This document shows positions 5,660 through 9,413 of a DNA stretch of 9,413 nucleotides, in pieces. This stretch comes from Lentimicrobiaceae bacterium (lineage in GTDB: Bacteria > Bacteroidota > Bacteroidia > Bacteroidales > Lentimicrobiaceae): positions 1 to 9,413 of the forward strand of contig JAQVEI010000059.1 in assembly GCA_028697695.1 (NCBI GenBank). Reading direction: 5' to 3'. The notes below the pieces were generated by a model. It was given only the letters and a program-made list of their open reading frames with translations. It was not told the DNA's origin and ran no database searches. The position numbers and the translations under genes are program-made. The first letter of the stretch is position 1. Every line of letters begins with the position of its first letter.

Positions 5660-7258
5660 ATGGATACGATAATCTCCCTCAGTCATTTTGCCTTATTCTT
5701 AATCATCAGTCTGGGATTAATTGTTGGCAAAGCAAGCATTAAAGGTTTCTCACTGGATATTTCTGCTGTGATATTTATTGCCATGCTTATGGGGCATTTT
5801 GGGTTCAGTCTGCCAAAAGAATATCAACAAATAGGATTGCTACTCTTTATATTCACCATTGGTATACAAGCCGGTCCCGGATTTTTCAGAAGCTTTAAAC
5901 AATACGGGCGTCAACTGTTTATTATAGCAGCCATAATAGTCATAAGCGGAGCTGCAGTTACCTGGATATGTTCAGGCTTGCTCAATATGGATAAAGCGCT
6001 GGCAGTAGGTCTTTTTAACGGGGCAATGACCAGTACCCCGGGGCTGGCTGCCGCCGTTGAGGTCAGTAAGTCACCAATGGCTTCCATAGGATATGGCATT
6101 GCCTATCCATTCGGAGTTGTTGGAGTTGTTTTATTTGTGAGTATAGCACCTAAAGTACTGCGAATAAACTTCAGGAAGAGTGAAGAAGATTTTGACAAAG
6201 GTCTTAAAAAAAATTATCCTGAGTTTATTGCTGCCAATTTCAGGGTTGAAAATCCAAACATAGATGGAAAGTCGTTAACTGATTTAAGCTTTAGGTCTGT
6301 TACTCAATGTGTTATTTCGAGAATTAGTCATGCAGGCATTACCACTACGCCTTCGCGTGACACTATACTACATACAGGCGATATTATAAGGGCTTTAGGC
6401 ACAGCTCAGGATCTGGAAAAGGTAAAACTGTTTGTAGGGCCACAAACACAAGAAGCCTTACCACTTGATAAGGGACATGATGTGCAATGGGTCCTGGTAA
6501 CAAATAAGGATGTTATTAACAAACCCCTGCAAAAACTCAATTTGGGGGCCAATTATGATGCTACTGTCGTGCGCATTCGTCGCAGCGGGATCGAAATCAG
6601 GCCTATGAATTACACCATGCTTCGTTTTGGCGATCGCTTATTGGTTGCTACCAGTCGCGACAGCATGCGACAGGTGGTTAAACTAATGGGGAATGATGAT
6701 AAAAGACTTTCAGAAACCGATTTTTTACCCATTACATTGGGTATTGTGATAGGTATACTGGTCGGCATGATCGAAATTCCCATATTTGGCCTATTCAATC
6801 TCAGTCTGGGCATTACGGGGGGCGTTTTGGCTTCGGCACTCATTTTGAGCGGATTGGGCAAAACAGGCCCCATAATCTGGTCTATGTCAAGCAATGCAAA
6901 TCAGCTATTCAGAGAGCTGGGTTTGTTGATATTTTTAGCTACCGTGGGAAGCGAGGCGGGTGCGCATATAGCAGATGCATTCGTCACCTACGGTACCGGG
7001 CCAATTATTGCAGGGGTAGCCATAACGCTTTTACCACTTATCATAGCTTTAATTGCCGGAAATTATCTGCTAAAAATGAATTTTTTAACCCTTATGGGCG
7101 TAATAACCGGTGGCATGACCAGTACTCCGGGTTTGGCTGCAATCAATACCCAGTCTGATAGCGGCATAGCTCAGGTTGCTTATGCTGCCGTTTATCCGCT
7201 GGCATTGGTGCTGATGATAATTTTTTCAAATGTTCTTTTTTATCTGCCTCAGCTTTAG
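5660..7258 (+). CDS. AspT/YidE-family putative transporter with two RCK_C domains
   Basis: This 532-residue inner-membrane transporter belongs to the aspartate:alanine exchanger (AAEx) family. It is built as two homologous membrane halves around a cytoplasmic middle. The first half (about 5-165) contains FTIGIQAGPGF (65-75) and GAMTSTPGLAA (121-131). The second half (about 355-530) contains ATVGSEAG (427-434) and the matching GGMTSTPGLAA (484-494). These repeated motifs are the hallmark of the duplicated Asp-Al_Ex domain. Between them lie two RCK_C/TrkA_C-like regulatory domains, about 193-260 and 275-345. Each begins with a short strand such as FRVENPNIDGKSL and ends with LHTGDIIRALG or LRFGDRLLVA. 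Length and layout match YidE/YbjL-type members. Characterised relatives exchange aspartate and alanine or move dicarboxylates, but the substrate here is unknown. It is a single gene with its own promoter, convergent with the oxidoreductase operon. Confidence 0.93.
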   Translation: MDTIISLSHFALFLIISLGLIVGKASIKGFSLDISAVIFIAMLMGHFGFSLPKEYQQIGLLLFIFTIGIQAGPGFFRSFKQYGRQLFIIAAIIVISGAAVTWICSGLLNMDKALAVGLFNGAMTSTPGLAAAVEVSKSPMASIGYGIAYPFGVVGVVLFVSIAPKVLRINFRKSEEDFDKGLKKNYPEFIAANFRVENPNIDGKSLTDLSFRSVTQCVISRISHAGITTTPSRDTILHTGDIIRALGTAQDLEKVKLFVGPQTQEALPLDKGHDVQWVLVTNKDVINKPLQKLNLGANYDATVVRIRRSGIEIRPMNYTMLRFGDRLLVATSRDSMRQVVKLMGNDDKRLSETDFLPITLGIVIGILVGMIEIPIFGLFNLSLGITGGVLASALILSGLGKTGPIIWSMSSNANQLFRELGLLIFLATVGSEAGAHIADAFVTYGTGPIIAGVAITLLPLIIALIAGNYLLKMNFLTLMGVITGGMTSTPGLAAINTQSDSGIAQVAYAAVYPLALVLMIIFSNVLFYLPQL

Positions 7259-7285
7259 GCACTGTTCCATTTTCATCTTTAAAGC

Positions 7286-7317
7286 AAAAAACCTCTTCCA
7301 AAGCATGAAAGAGGTTT
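7286..7317 (-). terminator. Terminator hairpin between convergent transporter and oxidoreductase genes
   Basis: AAACCTCTT (7289-7297) pairs with AAGAGGTTT (7309-7317) in a 9-bp stem with an 11-base loop. Read on the minus strand, the stem is followed by six T residues (A-run 7286-7291), so it is best suited to end the oxidoreductase operon, whose stop codon is at 7340. On the plus strand only TTTCT follows, so it would be weaker there for the transporter transcript. Confidence 0.75.
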
Positions 7318-7339
7318 CTAAATGTTACAGGGAGGTTAC

Positions 7340-7894
7340 TTAATTCAGCAGATGTCTGGCTTTGATAAGCTCTTTGCCTGTTTCAATGGCTTTTTCATTC
7401 TCCGGAATAAGTCCATGATGTCGGGTGGGCAATGATTTCTCAAGCCCTTTGCGGATATATTCTGAATCCACAATGGGTTTAAGCTTTAAAAAGCCTCCCA
7501 GCACTATCATATTGAACACTTTTGACAGTCCAACGCGTGCAGCCTCATCATTTGCCTCAATACTGTAGATATTGATATCGGTTCGTGAAGGATGGCGTGA
7601 GATTCCGTTGGGGTCATAAATAAGCAGTCCACCGGGTTTAACCAGAGGTTCAAACTTGTCAAGCGATTGCTGATTCAGCACGATGGCGGTATCATATGCG
7701 TTGATAATGGGGGAGCTGATTCGTTCATCGCTTAGGATTACGGTTACGTTGGCGGTTCCTCCGCGCATTTCCGGTCCATAGGAAGGCATCCAGCTCACCT
7801 CTTTATTTTGCATTACCCCTGAATAGGCAAGTATTTTACCCATGGAGAGTACACCCTGTCCGCCAAATCCGGCTATAATAATTTCTTCTGTCAT
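7340..7894 (-). CDS. 2-oxoacid:ferredoxin oxidoreductase, gamma subunit
   Basis: This 184-residue subunit completes the VOR/KOR-type enzyme together with the alpha and beta subunits encoded just upstream. It belongs to the POR gamma-domain family: MTEEIIIAGFGGQGVLSMG opens the domain with GFGGQG (residues 9-14), and WMPSYGPEMRGGTANVTVILSD is the strongly conserved central motif. The C-terminal part is helical. The start is taken as the ATG at 7894 (28-base gap from the beta stop), because the conserved domain begins directly there. An in-frame ATG at 7930 overlaps the beta stop codon as ATGACTAA and would add 12 residues (MTKFIEPIKIKG). That version would be translationally coupled and cannot be excluded. 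This appears to be the last gene of the operon, with a hairpin terminator 22 bases beyond it. Confidence 0.92.
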   Translation of the reverse strand: MTEEIIIAGFGGQGVLSMGKILAYSGVMQNKEVSWMPSYGPEMRGGTANVTVILSDERISSPIINAYDTAIVLNQQSLDKFEPLVKPGGLLIYDPNGISRHPSRTDINIYSIEANDEAARVGLSKVFNMIVLGGFLKLKPIVDSEYIRKGLEKSLPTRHHGLIPENEKAIETGKELIKARHLLN

Positions 7895-7922
7895 ACCTTT
7901 AATTTTTATAGGTTCAATGAAC

Positions 7923-8696
7923 TTAGTCATTAACTTTAATGTCGCCCAGTGGATAGAATGGGAACATGTTTTCAACCATCCATTCATTGGCCTGGTTTGG
8001 GGTCATTTTCCACCCTGAGTTACAGTTGGACACAATTTCAACAAAGGATAAACCCTTGTTTAACTTTTGATTTTCAAAAGCTTTCCTGACAGCTCTTTTT
8101 GCTTTGCGCACTGCAGCAGGAGTGTGTACCGCCTGACGGGTAACGTACAGGGTTCCCGGTAGCTGAGCCACCAGTTCCGTAATCTTTAATGGATTGCCCA
8201 TCAATGAAACATCAGGTCCGTAAGGAGAGGTGGCCGACTTCATACCCACCAGTGTTGTAGGTGCCATTTGTCCGCCAGTCATACCATAAATACCATTGTT
8301 GATGAAAATAATTACAATATTTTCACCCCGGTTGCAGGCATGAATAGTTTCGGCTGTACCAATAGCAGCCAGGTCGCCATCGCCCTGATAGGTAAATACG
8401 AACTTTTCAGGCATAAGCCTTTTAACGGCTGTTGCCAGTGCAGGTGCACGACCATGAGCTGCCTGTTGCATATCAATATTCATGAATTCATAGGCAAGTA
8501 CCGAGCATCCAACGGGAGCAATACCGATGGTTTGTTCCTGAATACCCATTTCATCAAGCACCTCCATCACCACACGATGAGCAGTTCCATGACCACATCC
8601 GGGGCAATAGCTCAATGTATTGTCGGTGAGCAGTTCGGTTTTTTTGTACACCAGATTTTCAGACTGGCGGATTTCTTCTTTTGTTATTTGTGACAT
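7923..8696 (-). CDS. 2-oxoacid:ferredoxin oxidoreductase, beta (TPP-binding) subunit
   Basis: This 257-residue catalytic subunit binds thiamine pyrophosphate. The enzyme converts a 2-oxoacid plus CoA to acyl-CoA and CO2 while reducing ferredoxin. SYCPGCGHGTAHR (29-41) is the conserved CPGCGHG start region. APVGCSVLAYEF and AAHGRAPALATAVK follow. GDGDLAAIG (105-113) through NNGIYGMTGGQMAPTT (133-148) is the TPP/Mg motif. The sequence suits the branched-chain or 2-oxoglutarate class (VorA/KorB-like), and the two cannot be separated by eye. No [4Fe-4S] ferredoxin cysteines beyond the N-terminal pair are present, so electron exit must use a separate delta subunit or other partner, probably upstream of the window. 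Translation starts at 8696, eight bases after a strong GGAGGA site inside the end of the alpha gene. Alpha stop and beta start are five bases apart. Confidence 0.95.
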   Translation of the reverse strand: MSQITKEEIRQSENLVYKKTELLTDNTLSYCPGCGHGTAHRVVMEVLDEMGIQEQTIGIAPVGCSVLAYEFMNIDMQQAAHGRAPALATAVKRLMPEKFVFTYQGDGDLAAIGTAETIHACNRGENIVIIFINNGIYGMTGGQMAPTTLVGMKSATSPYGPDVSLMGNPLKITELVAQLPGTLYVTRQAVHTPAAVRKAKRAVRKAFENQKLNKGLSFVEIVSNCNSGWKMTPNQANEWMVENMFPFYPLGDIKVND

Positions 8697-8701
8697 AGTA
8701 C

Positions 8702-9413
8702 TTATCCTCCGATAATTTTTTGGTGCATGGCTTCAACCACTTGTGTGGGTGAGGGAATAATTCCGCCCATACGGCCAAAGTGTTCAGCTTTTACTTTACA
8801 TCCCACTGCAAGGCGCACGTCTTCAATCATTTGACCTGCACTCATTTCCACAACAAGAATTCCTTTTACCTTGTTGGCCAGTTCAGCTATTGGTTTCGAG
8901 GGGAAAGGGAAGAGGGTAATGGGTCGCAGTAAGCCGGCCTTGATACCTTCAGCACGCAGCAAATCAACCGCTTTCTGGCTGATACGGGCGCTGGTTCCAT
9001 ATGCCACAATTAAATAATCGGCATCTTCGCATTGAATGGTTTCGTAGCGGGTTTCGTTCGCCTCAATTTCGCGGTACTTCTTCTGAAGATGAATGTTGTG
9101 CAATTCCATTTTGGCTGAATCCAGGTCGAGAGAGGTAATGATGTTACGCTCTCTGTCTTTTGTTTTACCGGTGGTTGCCCATGGAGTATTTGCGATGATT
9201 TCTGCTTCAGTCAGTCGGGGTACCTGTTGATCAAGTTCAACTTTCTCCATCATCTGCCCTATGGCACCATCTGACAGAACCATAACCGGGTTACGGTATT
9301 TAAAGGCCAGGTCAAAACCCAGTGCAGCAAAATCAGCCATTTCCTGAACTGATGAAGGTGCAAGCACAATCATGCGATAATCTCCATGACCTCCGCCTTT
9401 GGTAGACTGAAAG
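8702..9413 (-). CDS. vorB: 2-oxoacid:ferredoxin oxidoreductase, alpha subunit (VorB-like), 5'-truncated by window
   Basis: The C-terminal 236 residues of the alpha subunit are present. The frame runs open to the window edge, so the true start lies beyond 9413. Reading in from the edge gives QSTKGGGHGDYRMIVLAPSSVQEM, a conserved pyrimidine-binding-domain motif of this family. The ATG at 9373 is internal to it and is not a start. Next come LGFDLAFKYRNPVMVLSDGAIGQMME, the end of the first domain, and a linker. Transketolase C-terminal-like domain II follows: YLIVAYGTSARISQKAVDLLR, then GLLRPITLFPFPSKPIAEL, then LVVEMSAGQMIEDVRLAVG. The alpha subunit normally has about 350-360 residues, so roughly one third is missing. 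Its order ahead of beta and gamma is typical of VOR/KOR operons. The VorB name reflects overall resemblance to 3-methyl-2-oxobutanoate ferredoxin oxidoreductase alpha subunits. The actual 2-oxoacid preference is inferred only. Confidence 0.93.
   Translation of the reverse strand, partial: FQSTKGGGHGDYRMIVLAPSSVQEMADFAALGFDLAFKYRNPVMVLSDGAIGQMMEKVELDQQVPRLTEAEIIANTPWATTGKTKDRERNIITSLDLDSAKMELHNIHLQKKYREIEANETRYETIQCEDADYLIVAYGTSARISQKAVDLLRAEGIKAGLLRPITLFPFPSKPIAELANKVKGILVVEMSAGQMIEDVRLAVGCKVKAEHFGRMGGIIPSPTQVVEAMHQKIIGG
8705..8710 (-). promoter_or_regulatory. Strong Shine-Dalgarno site for the beta subunit
   Basis: On the minus strand 8710-8705 reads GGAGGA, overlapping the final Gly codons of the alpha gene, with eight bases before the beta ATG at 8696. 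This is a strong ribosome-binding site for Bacteroidota, where such sites are uncommon, and it fixes the beta start while tying beta translation to the end of alpha. Confidence 0.65.

Overview
The window looks like a chromosomal segment of a Bacteroidota bacterium, most probably an anaerobe related to Bacteroidales/Marinilabiliales. Three things suggest this. Several genes are preceded by the Bacteroidota -7 promoter box TAnnTTTG, mostly without Shine-Dalgarno sites. The envelope proteins are of the PorT-like beta-barrel and glycine-zipper/OmpA lipoprotein kinds. A ferredoxin-linked 2-oxoacid oxidoreductase indicates anaerobic metabolism. Base composition is moderately AT-rich and even throughout. 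I see no insertion sequence, phage gene, integrase or CRISPR array.

Left part (1-1694): two minus-strand envelope genes, probably one transcript. The first is an OmpA-family lipoprotein (744-1409). Downstream of it is a small outer-membrane beta-barrel protein (19-710) whose reading frame is broken by an apparent one-base deletion near 315/316. The 285-base spacer to the next, divergent gene holds a perfect 11-bp inverted repeat and a plus-strand promoter.

Middle part (1695-5281): on the plus strand, a secreted lipoprotein amidohydrolase of the YtcJ-like family, then a stop/start-coupled pair of exported thioredoxin-fold proteins, then an ArfB/YaeJ-type ribosome-rescue hydrolase with the GGQ motif. 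A free-standing PAS-domain protein is encoded convergently, six bases after the ArfB stop codon.

Centre (5282-5482): a compact divergent promoter region serving the PAS gene (minus) and a tRNA-Arg(ACG) gene (plus). The tRNA has encoded CCA and a long, near-perfect intrinsic terminator directly behind it.

Right part (5483-9413): a 532-residue AspT/YidE-type transporter with two membrane repeats flanking two RCK_C domains. It converges, across a shared terminator hairpin, on a minus-strand operon encoding the alpha (5'-truncated by the window edge), beta and gamma subunits of a 2-oxoacid:ferredoxin oxidoreductase (VOR/KOR class). This enzyme oxidatively decarboxylates 2-oxoacids to acyl-CoA and reduces ferredoxin.

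Most of the window is recognisable housekeeping and envelope content. I did not find a convincing new multi-gene system. The points most worth checking are the frameshifted barrel gene, the intergenic inverted repeat, the small PAS protein with a His/Cys cluster, and the coupled thiol-redox pair.
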